DNA of 64,000 nt, taken from positions 310,001 to 374,000 of the forward strand of contig NZ_CP013387.1 in NCBI RefSeq assembly GCF_001523745.2, written 5' to 3'. Made by a program: the position numbers and the translations under genes. This DNA is from Burkholderia mayonis (lineage in GTDB: Bacteria; Pseudomonadota; Gammaproteobacteria; Burkholderiales; Burkholderiaceae). The notes under the pieces are model-generated. The model did not search any database, was not told where the DNA came from, and saw only the letters and a list, made by a program, of their open reading frames with translations. Positions 1 through 7,550 of the stretch are shown one piece after another (position 1 is the stretch's first letter; each line of letters begins with the position of its first letter).

Positions 1-2
1 CC

Positions 3-248
3 GAGCGGCTCGAATCGGTGATGTGGGAGATCAAGAAGATGTTCCCGAACCTCGACTGGTTCAGCGCGGTGTCGTATCACATGATGGGCGTGCCGACCGC
101 GATGTTCACGCCGCTCTTCGTGATCGCGCGGACGTCCGGCTGGAGCGCGCACATCATCGAGCAGCGGATCGACAACAAGATCATCCGCCCGAGCGCGAAC
201 TACACCGGCCCGGAAGACCTGAAGTTCGTGCCGATCGAGAAGCGCTGA
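3..248 (+). CDS. prpC: 2-methylcitrate synthase PrpC, C-terminal part (cut by window edge)
   Basis: Only the last 81 residues are in the window; the reading frame is open from base 3 and stops at 246-248. PrpC condenses propionyl-CoA with oxaloacetate to 2-methylcitrate, the first committed step of the methylcitrate cycle, in the cytoplasm. The visible tail, with [19 protein letters not shown] followed by [11 protein letters not shown], is the conserved C-terminal end of citrate/2-methylcitrate synthases. It is followed 73 bp later by acnD and then prpF, the usual AcnD-type propionate operon order, which separates it from an ordinary GltA citrate synthase. prpB and the regulator would be expected to the left, outside the window. 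Confidence 0.93.
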   Translation, partial: ERLESVMWEIKKMFPNLDWFSAVSYHMMGVPTAMFTPLFVIARTSGWSAHIIEQRIDNKIIRPSANYTGPEDLKFVPIEKR

Positions 249-261
249 TCGGCGGCATGCG

Positions 262-289
262 ACGGCCGGGCTCGACGCCCGGCCGTTTC
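262..289 (+). terminator. GC-rich hairpin between prpC and acnD
   Basis: ACGGCCGGG (262-270) pairs perfectly with CCCGGCCGT (278-286) around a seven-base loop, then three T. The T run is too short for a strong terminator and the operon continues, so it may attenuate acnD-prpF or stabilise the upstream mRNA. Confidence 0.4.
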
Positions 290-321
290 GCGACGATCGT
301 TACCCAGTCTGTCCCCACGCA

Positions 322-2916
322 ATGAACACTGCCAACCGCAAACCCCTGCCCGGCACGTCGCTCGATTTCTTCGACGCGCGCGCCGCCGTCGACGCGATCA
401 GCCCGGGCGCCTACGATACCCTGCCGTACACGTCGCGCGTGCTCGCCGAGAACCTCGTGCGCCGCTGCGACCCGGCGATCCTCGCCGATTCCCTGAAACA
501 GCTCGTCGAGCGCAAGCGCGAACGCGATTTTCCGTGGTTCCCGGCGCGCGTCGTGTGCCACGACATCCTCGGCCAGACGGCGCTCGTCGATCTCGCCGGC
601 TTGCGCGACGCGATCGCGGAGCGGGGCGGCGATCCGGCGAAGGTGAATCCGGTCGTGCCGGTGCAACTGATCGTCGATCACTCGCTCGCCGTCGAGTGCG
701 GCGGCTTCGATCCGGACGCGTTCAAGAAGAACCGCGCGATCGAGGATCGCCGCAACGAGGACCGCTTTCACTTCATCGAGTGGACGAAGAAGGCGTTCGA
801 GAACGTCGACGTGATCCCGCCCGGCAACGGCATCATGCACCAGATCAATCTGGAGAAGATGTCACCCGTGATCCAGGCGCACGACGGCGTCGCGTATCCG
901 GACACCTGCGTCGGCACCGACAGCCACACGCCGCACGTCGACGCGCTCGGCGTGATCGCGATCGGCGTCGGCGGCCTGGAGGCGGAGAACGTGATGCTCG
1001 GCCGCGCGTCGTGGATGCGTCTGCCGGACATCGTCGGCGTCGAGCTGACCGGCAAGCGTCAGCCCGGCATCACCGCGACCGACGTCGTGCTCGCGCTCAC
1101 GGAATGCCTGCGCCGCGAGAAGGTGGTCGGCGCGTATCTCGAATTCCGCGGCGAGGGTGCGAAGAGCCTCACGCTCGGCGATCGTGCGACGATCTCGAAC
1201 ATGGCGCCCGAATACGGCGCGACGGCCGCGATGTTCTTCATCGACGAGCAGACGATCGGCTACCTGCGCCTGACCGGCCGCAGCGACGAGCAGGTGACGC
1301 TCGTCGAGACGTATGCGAAGGCGGCCGGCCTGTGGGCGGACAGCCTGACGCACGCGCAATACGAGCGCACGCTGACGTTCGATCTGTCGTCCGTCGTGCG
1401 CAACATGGCCGGCCCGTCGAACCCGCACAAGCGGCTGCCGACCGCCGAGCTCGCCGCGCGCGGCATCGCCGGCCAGTGGGAAGAAACGCCCGGCCGGATG
1501 CCGGACGGCGCGGTGATCATCGCCGCGATCACGAGCTGCACGAACACGAGCAACCCGCGCAACGTGATCGCCGCAGCGCTGCTCGCGCGCAACGCGAACG
1601 CGCGCGGCCTCGTGCGCAAGCCGTGGGTGAAGAGTTCGCTCGCGCCCGGCTCGAAGGCGGTCGAGCTCTATCTGAAGGAAGCGAACCTGCTGCCCGATCT
1701 CGAGAAGCTCGGCTTCGGCATCGTCGCGTTCGCGTGCACGACCTGCAACGGCATGTCCGGCGCGCTCGATCCGGCGATCCAGCAGGAAATCGTCGATCGC
1801 GACCTGTACGCGACCGCCGTGCTGTCCGGCAACCGCAACTTCGACGGCCGCATCCACCCGTATGCGAAGCAGGCGTTCCTCGCGTCGCCGCCGCTCGTCG
1901 TCGCGTACGCGATCGCGGGCACGATCCGCTTCGACATCGAGAAAGACGCGCTCGGCCACGACCAGGACGGCAAGCCCGTCACGCTGAAGGACATCTGGCC
2001 GACCGACGAGGAAATCGATGCGATCGTCGCGTCGAGCGTGAAGCCCGCGCAGTTCCGCGCGGTCTACGAGCCGATGTTCGCGCGCGCGGCCGACGCCGGC
2101 GAGCGCGCCGCGCCGCTGTACGACTGGCGGCCGCAGAGCACGTACATCCGCCGTCCGCCGTACTGGGAAGGCGCGCTCGCGGGCGAGCGCACGCTGCAGG
2201 GCATGCGTCCGCTCGCCGTGCTCGGCGACAACATCACGACCGATCACCTGTCGCCGTCGAACGCGATCATGGCCAACAGCGCCGCGGGCGAATATCTCGC
2301 GAAGATGGGCCTGCCCGAAGAGGACTTCAATTCGTACGCGACGCACCGGGGCGACCATCTGACCGCGCAGCGCGCGACGTTCGCGAACCCGACGCTCGTC
2401 AACGAGATGGCGGTCGTCGACGGCGCGGTGAAGAAGGGCTCGCTCGCGCGCGTCGAGCCGGACGGCTTGGTGACGCGGATGTGGGAAGCGATCGAGACCT
2501 ACATGAACCGCAAGCAGCCGCTGATCGTGATCGCGGGCGCGGACTACGGCCAGGGCTCGTCGCGCGACTGGGCGGCGAAGGGCGTGCGGCTTGCGGGCGT
2601 CGAGGCGATCGTCGCCGAAGGGTTCGAGCGGATCCACCGGACGAACCTGATCGGGATGGGCGTGCTGCCGCTCGAGTTCAAGCCGGGCACGAATCGCACG
2701 ACGCTCGGCATCGACGGCGCCGAGACGTTCGACGTGATCGGCGAGCGCACGCCGCGCGCGGATCTCACGCTCGTGATCCATCGGAAAAACGGCGAGCGCG
2801 TCGAGGTGCCGGTCACGTGCCGGCTCGATACGGCAGAGGAAGTGTCGATCTACGACGCGGGCGGCGTGCTGCAGCGCTTTGCGCAGGATTTCCTCGAATC
2901 GTCGCAGGCGGCATGA
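322..2916 (+). CDS. acnD: Fe/S-dependent 2-methylisocitrate dehydratase AcnD
   Basis: This 864-residue aconitase-superfamily enzyme dehydrates 2-methylcitrate to 2-methyl-trans-aconitate in the cytoplasmic methylcitrate cycle and needs PrpF to finish the isomerisation. Three cysteines placed to bind a 4Fe-4S cluster are visible: C406 in SCTNTS, and C472 and C475 in FACTTCNGMSG. The C-terminal swivel domain carries GADYGQGSSRDWAAKG. Length matches AcnD (about 860-870) and is shorter than AcnA by its usual margin. The neighbours prpC and prpF make AcnD more likely than a housekeeping aconitase. The ATG at 322 lacks an obvious Shine-Dalgarno sequence, but the N-terminal residues are in the conserved pattern (PGTSLDFFDARAAVDAI). 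Confidence 0.95.
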   Translation: MNTANRKPLPGTSLDFFDARAAVDAISPGAYDTLPYTSRVLAENLVRRCDPAILADSLKQLVERKRERDFPWFPARVVCHDILGQTALVDLAGLRDAIAERGGDPAKVNPVVPVQLIVDHSLAVECGGFDPDAFKKNRAIEDRRNEDRFHFIEWTKKAFENVDVIPPGNGIMHQINLEKMSPVIQAHDGVAYPDTCVGTDSHTPHVDALGVIAIGVGGLEAENVMLGRASWMRLPDIVGVELTGKRQPGITATDVVLALTECLRREKVVGAYLEFRGEGAKSLTLGDRATISNMAPEYGATAAMFFIDEQTIGYLRLTGRSDEQVTLVETYAKAAGLWADSLTHAQYERTLTFDLSSVVRNMAGPSNPHKRLPTAELAARGIAGQWEETPGRMPDGAVIIAAITSCTNTSNPRNVIAAALLARNANARGLVRKPWVKSSLAPGSKAVELYLKEANLLPDLEKLGFGIVAFACTTCNGMSGALDPAIQQEIVDRDLYATAVLSGNRNFDGRIHPYAKQAFLASPPLVVAYAIAGTIRFDIEKDALGHDQDGKPVTLKDIWPTDEEIDAIVASSVKPAQFRAVYEPMFARAADAGERAAPLYDWRPQSTYIRRPPYWEGALAGERTLQGMRPLAVLGDNITTDHLSPSNAIMANSAAGEYLAKMGLPEEDFNSYATHRGDHLTAQRATFANPTLVNEMAVVDGAVKKGSLARVEPDGLVTRMWEAIETYMNRKQPLIVIAGADYGQGSSRDWAAKGVRLAGVEAIVAEGFERIHRTNLIGMGVLPLEFKPGTNRTTLGIDGAETFDVIGERTPRADLTLVIHRKNGERVEVPVTCRLDTAEEVSIYDAGGVLQRFAQDFLESSQAA

Positions 2917-3017
2917 CGGCGCGGTGACGCGTCTTTATCGGGCGATGCGGTGACGCATCGCTTCACGGGTCCGTTCGCCGCGCGGGTGATCGGACCCGGG
3001 TCACGCGCTTTGCATGG

Positions 3018-3083
3018 GACCTGAGTGCTTCAGCACTTACTCAGGTCGACATAAGCGCTAAAGCGCCAACTCTGGTCGATACA
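3018..3083 (+). repeat. Two imperfect 30-bp hairpin-forming repeats in the prpF leader
   Basis: Two units starting at about 3027 and 3057 share GCTnnAGC, ACTC-GGTCGA and a terminal A-rich end. The first contains the perfect hairpin AGTGCTTCAGCACT (3024-3037) nested inside GACCTGAGT (3018-3026) and ACTCAGGTC (3039-3047). The second holds AGCGCT-AA-AGCGC. They lie between acnD and the prpF start, so they are transcribed. Confidence 0.6.
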
Positions 3084-3090
3084 GGACAAC

Positions 3091-4287
3091 ATGAAGATGG
3101 CTCACATCCCTCAAATCAAGATTCCCGCGACCTACCTGCGCGGCGGCACCAGCAAGGGCGTGTTCTTCCGGCTGCAGGACTTGCCCGAGGCCGCGCAAGC
3201 ACCGGGCGCCGCGCGCGACGCGCTGCTCTCGCGCGTGATCGGCAGCCCCGATCCGTACGGCAAGCAGATCGACGGGATGGGCGGCGCGACGTCGAGCACC
3301 AGCAAGACGGTGATCGTCGCGAAGAGTGCGCGGCCCGGCCACGACGTCGATTACCTGTTCGGCCAGGTGTCGATCGACAAGCCGTTCGTCGACTGGAGCG
3401 GCAATTGCGGCAACCTGTCGGCGGCGGTCGGCCCGTTCGCGATCTCGGGCGGCCTGATCGATCCGGCGCGCGTGCCGGAGAACGGCGTCGCGACCGTGCG
3501 GATCTGGCAGGCGAACATCGGCAAGACGATCGTCGCGCACGTGCCGATCGCGAACGGCGCGGTGCAGGAGACGGGCGACTTCGAGCTCGACGGCGTCACG
3601 TTCCCGGCGGCCGAAGTGCAGCTCGAATTCATGGATCCGGCCGCCGACGAGGACGGCGCGGGCGGTGCGATGTTCCCGACGGGGAACCTCGTCGACGATC
3701 TCGACGTGCCGGGCGTCGGCACGCTGAAGGCGACGATGATCAACGCGGGGATTCCAACGATCTTCGTCGAGGCCGAGGCGATCGGCTATTCCGGCACCGA
3801 GCTGCAGGACGCGATCAACGGCGACGCGAAGGCGCTCGCGATGTTCGAGACGATCCGCGCGCACGGCGCGCTGCGGATGGGGCTCATCCAGTCGCTCGAC
3901 GAGATCGAGACGCGTCAGCACACGCCGAAGGTCGCGTTCGTCGCCAAGCCGGCCGATTATGTCGCGTCGAGCGGCAAGCGCGTCGCGGCCGCCGACGTCG
4001 ACCTGCTCGTGCGCGCGCTGTCGATGGGCAAGCTGCATCACGCGATGATGGGCACGGCCGCCGTCGCGATCGGCACCGCGGCCGCGATTCCGGGCACGCT
4101 CGTGAATCTCGCGGCGGGCGGCGGCGCGCGCGACGCGGTGCGCTTCGGTCATCCGTCGGGCACGCTGCGCGTCGGCGCTCAGGCGAAGCAGGAAGGCGGC
4201 GAGTGGGTCGTCACGAAGGCGATCATGAGCCGCAGCGCGCGCGTGCTGATGGAAGGCTGGGTGCGCGTGCCGGGCGACGCGTTCTGA
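3091..4287 (+). CDS. prpF: 2-methylaconitate cis-trans isomerase PrpF
   Basis: This 398-residue protein belongs to the PrpF family (diaminopimelate-epimerase fold). It isomerises 2-methyl-trans-aconitate made by AcnD to the cis form, which is then rehydrated to 2-methylisocitrate for PrpB. The N-terminal IPATYLRGGTSKGVFF and the later GNCGNLSAAVGPFAI motif are typical of the family, as are the C-terminal GHPSGTLRVGA residues. An ATG at 3091 and a second at 3097 are both possible; the first gives the longer, usual N-terminus. It follows acnD after a 174-bp structured spacer, longer than expected inside an operon. Confidence 0.95.
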   Translation: MKMAHIPQIKIPATYLRGGTSKGVFFRLQDLPEAAQAPGAARDALLSRVIGSPDPYGKQIDGMGGATSSTSKTVIVAKSARPGHDVDYLFGQVSIDKPFVDWSGNCGNLSAAVGPFAISGGLIDPARVPENGVATVRIWQANIGKTIVAHVPIANGAVQETGDFELDGVTFPAAEVQLEFMDPAADEDGAGGAMFPTGNLVDDLDVPGVGTLKATMINAGIPTIFVEAEAIGYSGTELQDAINGDAKALAMFETIRAHGALRMGLIQSLDEIETRQHTPKVAFVAKPADYVASSGKRVAAADVDLLVRALSMGKLHHAMMGTAAVAIGTAAAIPGTLVNLAAGGGARDAVRFGHPSGTLRVGAQAKQEGGEWVVTKAIMSRSARVLMEGWVRVPGDAF

Positions 4288-4726
4288 CGTTTCGGCGCTT
4301 GGACAGGGCGGTGATCGGGCGTTCGGGTGTTTTATCGTGGCGACATTTCGATAATCCGGCGCTTCGGCGTTTCAACATTCCGACGCCCTGACGCTCCAGG
4401 GCTCCAAGGCCCAAAGCTCGAAGGCCCCGAAGCTCCGTGAATCTAGCCGCTCCAAAGCCTCGGCGCGCGGGCGGCCTGCTGTCCGGGCGCCGCAGTGATC
4501 TGATGTCTCCGTGATCGGGCATCCCGACGATCGCGCACGGCGGCGATCCGGGATGCCGCCATGCCGCGATGCCGATATCTGGCGCGACCGCTTTGCAATG
4601 GCGGATTCGCTGCCGCATCGCGCGACCCGCGCCGCTCACGTCTGCCGAGTCTCCCCCGCTTGCGCCGCCGCGTCATGCGGCCGATGCACGCGTTCCGCCT
4701 TCCCGCAAGCGCGGCTTGCCGGCACG
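4288..4726. other. Gene-free convergent interval between prpF and the thioesterase
   Basis: No supported gene in these 439 bp. The first 150 bp contain several imperfect copies of GGCGCTTCGGCG/CCGAAGCTC-like segments that could fold, and may serve as the shared termination region of two convergent genes. Short open frames here overlap each other and lack family-like sequence. Confidence 0.5.
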
Positions 4727-5170
4727 CTACGCGTTCTCTTCGACGGCGCCTGTCTCGCGCCCGTCTCCGACCCGATTGATCGTGCCCTGCGCGACCGCGA
4801 CGAGCCGTTCGTGATCGCCGTCGATCACGAATACGTGGCACTGGCAGGTCGCCTGATTCCGTCCCGCATAAACCAGCTTCGCGCGCGCGATCAGCGTGCC
4901 GACGACGGCCGGGCGCAGGTAATTGATCTTGTATTCGGCCGTGACGACGCGCGGCCCGAGCGCAAGCGCGCCGGCGAACGTCAGTGCGTTGTCGGCGAGA
5001 TAGCTGATGACGCCGCCGTGGACGAAGCCGTACTGCTGCCTGAGCTCGTCGCGGATCGGCAGGCGCAGCGACGCCTCGTCGCCACCGATGTGCACGAGCT
5101 CGGTGCCGAGCAGCATGCTGAAGGGTTGCGCGCGCAGGGCGCCGCGCGCGTGATCCACGATGTCGGTCAT
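4727..5170 (-). CDS. PaaI-family hotdog-fold thioesterase
   Basis: A 147-residue single-domain hotdog protein, likely hydrolysing an acyl- or aryl-CoA thioester; the substrate cannot be told from sequence. The active-site signature is RQQYGFVHGGVISYLADNA, with HGG and a downstream acidic/Asn pair as in PaaI/YbgC-like thioesterases, then YKINYLRPAVVGTLIARA for the central strand. The frame is open much further upstream, but homology-like sequence begins only at the ATG at 5170 (MTDIVDHARG), which has GGAA-like purines a few bases upstream. It is transcribed towards prpF and appears monocistronic. Confidence 0.85.
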   Translation of the reverse strand: MTDIVDHARGALRAQPFSMLLGTELVHIGGDEASLRLPIRDELRQQYGFVHGGVISYLADNALTFAGALALGPRVVTAEYKINYLRPAVVGTLIARAKLVYAGRNQATCQCHVFVIDGDHERLVAVAQGTINRVGDGRETGAVEENA

Positions 5171-5735
5171 CGACGTTCCTTCGCTATCGATTGAATTGAT
5201 ACGTTGAACAATGCGGCGCGACGCGCGCGCCGCCGATGCAATCTGGCTCTTTGCGCTCCACTCTAGGAAGGGGGCGCGCGATACGCAAGGAAATTCGTCG
5301 TGCCGGCGCACTAGCGGAGGGGTTTGTTCGCCGAATTGCGTCGAAGCTCGGTTTCGGGGGCGACGCGGATGCGCGTTCGAATTCGGCGGCGCCTGACGAT
5401 GCCGCCGGCGCATCAGGCGCGGCGCGCGGGCGTCGATCGTGGGTCGAGCGGTCGCCACCGGCGCGCCGGCCGTGAGGCAATCGTGAGCCAGTCGTGAGCC
5501 AATCGTGACGGGGCATCGAGCGAACGGCGGATCGTCGCCACGCGATCGGCGAGTCGCGCGGCGGGCCGGCGGACCACTACCAGTTTTGGTAGATAGCGAA
5601 AGCGCGCAGGCGACCTAACCTTAGTACGCAGACCATTCGACGCATAGCGGAAGCGTCCCGCCGAGCCGGCGGACGCACGGAGACGACCGCGTTACCGCCG
5701 TAGAACAACGGCGCGCCGGTTCACAAGGATAACTA
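5171..5735. other. Long intergenic region: divergent promoters and GDL operon leader
   Basis: No supported CDS in the roughly 560 bp between the thioesterase start and the leader ORF. The right part carries the lux-box-like site at 5577-5592 and a candidate -10 at 5616-5621. If that promoter is real, the untranslated leader of the first DUF1843 gene is nearly 290 nt long. Confidence 0.5.
5577..5592 (+). promoter_or_regulatory. lux-box-like palindrome upstream of the GDL/radical SAM operon
   Basis: CTACCAGTTTTGGTAG is a perfect 6-bp inverted repeat around GTTT and follows the CT-N12-AG form of LuxR-family boxes. It matches CTACCAGATCTGGTAG, the type bound by LasR/QscR-like regulators, at 14 of 16 bases. 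Its centre (5584.5) is about 42 bp from a start expected just after a weak -10 (TAACCT, 5616-5621), the standard activator position. No luxR or luxI gene is in the window. Confidence 0.5.
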
Positions 5736-5840
5736 ATGGCAAATCACGGGCGGCAAGCGGCACGGTGCGTGACACCGTGCCGCCGCATCGCGGAGAACGC
5801 GTCGTCCATCGACGAAATTCCCGATCCTGCAGATCCATGA
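5736..5840 (+). CDS. Possible 34-residue leader peptide ahead of the GDL operon
   Basis: An ATG at 5736 follows AAGGA with six-base spacing and opens a 34-codon frame ending at TGA 5838-5840. The product starts MANHGRQAARCVTPCRRIAE and ends acidic (DEIPDPADP), with two cysteines at positions 11 and 15. Its middle codons lie in a perfect 11-bp hairpin (5757-5767 with 5773-5783), so the sequence could be constrained as RNA rather than protein. The stop overlaps another ATG (5837). It could be a regulatory upstream ORF, a small precursor peptide, or chance; only the ribosome site and position support it. Confidence 0.3.
   Translation: MANHGRQAARCVTPCRRIAENASSIDEIPDPADP
5757..5783 (+). promoter_or_regulatory. 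Perfect 11-bp hairpin in the GDL operon leader
   Basis: GCGGCACGGTG (5757-5767) pairs with CACCGTGCCGC (5773-5783) around CGTGA. It sits inside the small leader ORF and about 130 nt before the first DUF1843 start, and has no T run, so it is more likely a regulatory or stabilising element than a terminator. Confidence 0.5.
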
Positions 5841-5914
5841 CAGCCAGACGCACATCGCCGTTGCAGGAGAGGTCACGGGGCTGTCGGCCGTCGTCCTTTT
5901 TCAGGAGGAACAAC

Positions 5915-6106
5915 ATGAATCAAGCATCCGGCCATCCGATCACGCCCTACGGCGTCGCGATCCACCAGGCGATCGCCGGCGGCGATCTCGCGCAAATGAA
6001 GACGCTGCGCAAGCAGGCACAGGCGCTGCTGAGCCAGCAGGGCAACCTGTCCACCGCGCTCGAACTGCTCGAGGTCGAGATCGCCAGGCTCGAACAGAAG
6101 AAGTAG
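5915..6106 (+). CDS. Small DUF1843-type protein with GDL motif (candidate precursor peptide)
   Basis: A 63-residue, cysteine-free protein; nearly the whole length is the DUF1843-type module found at the C-terminus of the next two proteins. GDL lies at 23-25 in QAIAGGDLAQMK, exactly 41 residues from the end, followed by two amphipathic helices that finish in EVEIARLEQKK. The ATG at 5915 has a strong AGGAGG at 5903; an in-frame ATG at 5837 would add 26 Arg/Ser-rich residues and has no such site. It opens a co-directional set ending in a radical SAM/SPASM enzyme, so it may be a modified peptide or a partner of that enzyme. The function is not established; the precursor role is inferred from context. 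Confidence 0.85.
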   Translation: MNQASGHPITPYGVAIHQAIAGGDLAQMKTLRKQAQALLSQQGNLSTALELLEVEIARLEQKK

Positions 6107-6196
6107 CCGCGAGTCCGCCGCCGCCGTTCGTCGCTTCGTCATGGCGGCGTTTCAGCGTTTCGTCGTCGTTCAACCACTTGCATCAAGGAGGCTCAC

Positions 6197-6832
6197 ATGT
6201 CCGAAGATCTTCGCGTCGGTCTTTTTCCGGTTCGCTACAACGTCGGCACCGGGCTGCCCGGCGCGCCGCAGCTCGCGCTCAACCTGGTGGTCGATACGAC
6301 GGAGCGCAGCGTCGTCGGCACCGCGACCATCTCGCAGGCCGTGAACCCGCCGCTCAACTTCCGCGCCGAAGTCTGGGGCACCTACGTATTCCGGCTCGGC
6401 CCGCCGCCGCGCCGCGACGGCCGCGGCGCGATCGTGCAGATTTCGCTGCAGGGCGGCCAGGTCGGCCACGACGCACCGTTCATCACGTTCTATGCCGAGC
6501 TGCTGTTGCGCGGCGACGGCAAGTCGGGCGTCGCGTCGTATCGCTACTACTCGAACGGCACCTGGCACGAAGTCGAGAACGTGCCGGTCAAGGCCGATCC
6601 GGAAGTCGTGCCGCTCGAGCCCGGACCGGTCATCCTCGAAACGGCGCGAAGCGCGTACGGACCGATGCCGATGTATGCGGCGACGATCCAGTATGCGACC
6701 GCGTCCGGCGATCTCGCGCACATGAGGACGCTCGCTTCCTATGCGCGGCAGCAACTGGAAAGCCGCGACGACATCGCGTCCGCGCTGAAGGCGCTCAAGG
6801 CGGAAATCGCCAAGCTCGAAAGCCGGCAGTGA
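6197..6832 (+). CDS. DUF1842-DUF1843 protein with C-terminal GDL module, copy 1
   Basis: 211 residues, no cysteine, no signal peptide or membrane segment. Residues 1-140 look like a beta-rich DUF1842-type domain (starting DLRVGLFPVRYNVGTGLPGA, with NPPLNFRAEVWGTY). A short PMPMYAA linker leads to the DUF1843-type tail with GDL at 171-173, again 41 residues from the C-terminus, ending in EIAKLESRQ. The start at 6197 has AAGGAGG about 8 bases upstream. It is paralogous to the next gene along its full length. Position just before a radical SAM/SPASM gene suggests it is substrate, scaffold or partner. No biochemical function is assigned to the family that I know of. Confidence 0.85.
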   Translation: MSEDLRVGLFPVRYNVGTGLPGAPQLALNLVVDTTERSVVGTATISQAVNPPLNFRAEVWGTYVFRLGPPPRRDGRGAIVQISLQGGQVGHDAPFITFYAELLLRGDGKSGVASYRYYSNGTWHEVENVPVKADPEVVPLEPGPVILETARSAYGPMPMYAATIQYATASGDLAHMRTLASYARQQLESRDDIASALKALKAEIAKLESRQ

Positions 6833-6884
6833 GCGGCGCGGCCTTGCATCGACATCGTTCGTTCATCTTCGTGGAGCTAACGCC

Positions 6885-7475
6885 ATGGCTACTACCGGTC
6901 TCTTTCCTGTCCAACTCCGTGTCTCGACGCCCAATCTCGGCGCGCCGGTGCTCTGGCTGTATCTGCTCGTGAATGCGGTCGAGAAGACCGTCTCGGGCTT
7001 CGCACGCATCACCCAGCCGATCTATCCGCCACCGCATTTCCGTGCGCGCGTCACCGGACAGTTCCATCAAGTGAGGCTGGATCCGCAGTCGCCGCCGTCG
7101 ATCGCGCTGAGCATCACGGGCAGCCCGACGGGGCCCATCGCGCCGCAGGTGGTGATACTGGAATTCAACGGCCTGCTGAACGACGACTGGCAATCGGGAA
7201 CGGCGAACTACCGGTACCTGGACGACGGTCGCTGGCATTTGATCGAGCACGCGATCGTGACGAAGGACAACTCGCTGATCCCGCTCGAGCCCGCGCATGA
7301 GCACGTGGTGCCGCTGTACGGCGTCGGTCTGCAGGAAGCGCGGGCGTCCGGCGACCTGAGCCGGATGAAGGCGCTCGTGCAGCAGGCGGAGCAGCAGCTT
7401 GCCGATCATGACGCGATCGCCGCCGAGCTGTCGAAGCTCGAAGCGGAAATCGCGCGTCTGGAACCGCGCGGCTGA
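6885..7475 (+). CDS. DUF1842-DUF1843 protein with C-terminal GDL module, copy 2
   Basis: 196 residues, cysteine-free, paralogue of the preceding gene: TGLFPVQLRVSTPNLGAPVL parallels GLFPVRYNVGTGLPGAPQL, and YPPPHFRARVTGQF parallels NPPLNFRAEVWGTY. The tail PLYGVGLQEARASGDLSRMK has GDL at 156-158, again 41 residues from the end (ARLEPRG). GGAG precedes the ATG at 6885. Spacing from the previous stop is 52 bp and to the radical SAM start 75 bp, consistent with one transcript. The two copies have diverged over most positions outside these motifs, so the duplication is not recent. Function is unknown. Confidence 0.85.
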   Translation: MATTGLFPVQLRVSTPNLGAPVLWLYLLVNAVEKTVSGFARITQPIYPPPHFRARVTGQFHQVRLDPQSPPSIALSITGSPTGPIAPQVVILEFNGLLNDDWQSGTANYRYLDDGRWHLIEHAIVTKDNSLIPLEPAHEHVVPLYGVGLQEARASGDLSRMKALVQQAEQQLADHDAIAAELSKLEAEIARLEPRG

Positions 7476-7550
7476 GCCGAAACGGCCGGCGCCGCACGCG
7501 TGGGCGCGCCCGTGCGTGCGGCGCCGACTGCGCGACGAGGAGACATCGAC

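Noticed and set aside
534..2927. 797-codon frame overlapping acnD on the same strand, and 862-2781 on the other
   Set aside because: Composition is dominated by Arg with no motifs; acnD in the other frame has all catalytic cysteines.
3018..3083. CRISPR-like repeat
   Set aside because: Only two diverged units without spacers; they are hairpin elements.
5837..6106. Longer form of the first DUF1843 protein from ATG 5837
   Set aside because: Adds 26 Arg/Ser-rich residues without a ribosome site, while ATG 5915 has AGGAGG; only the ATGA overlap with the leader ORF supports it.
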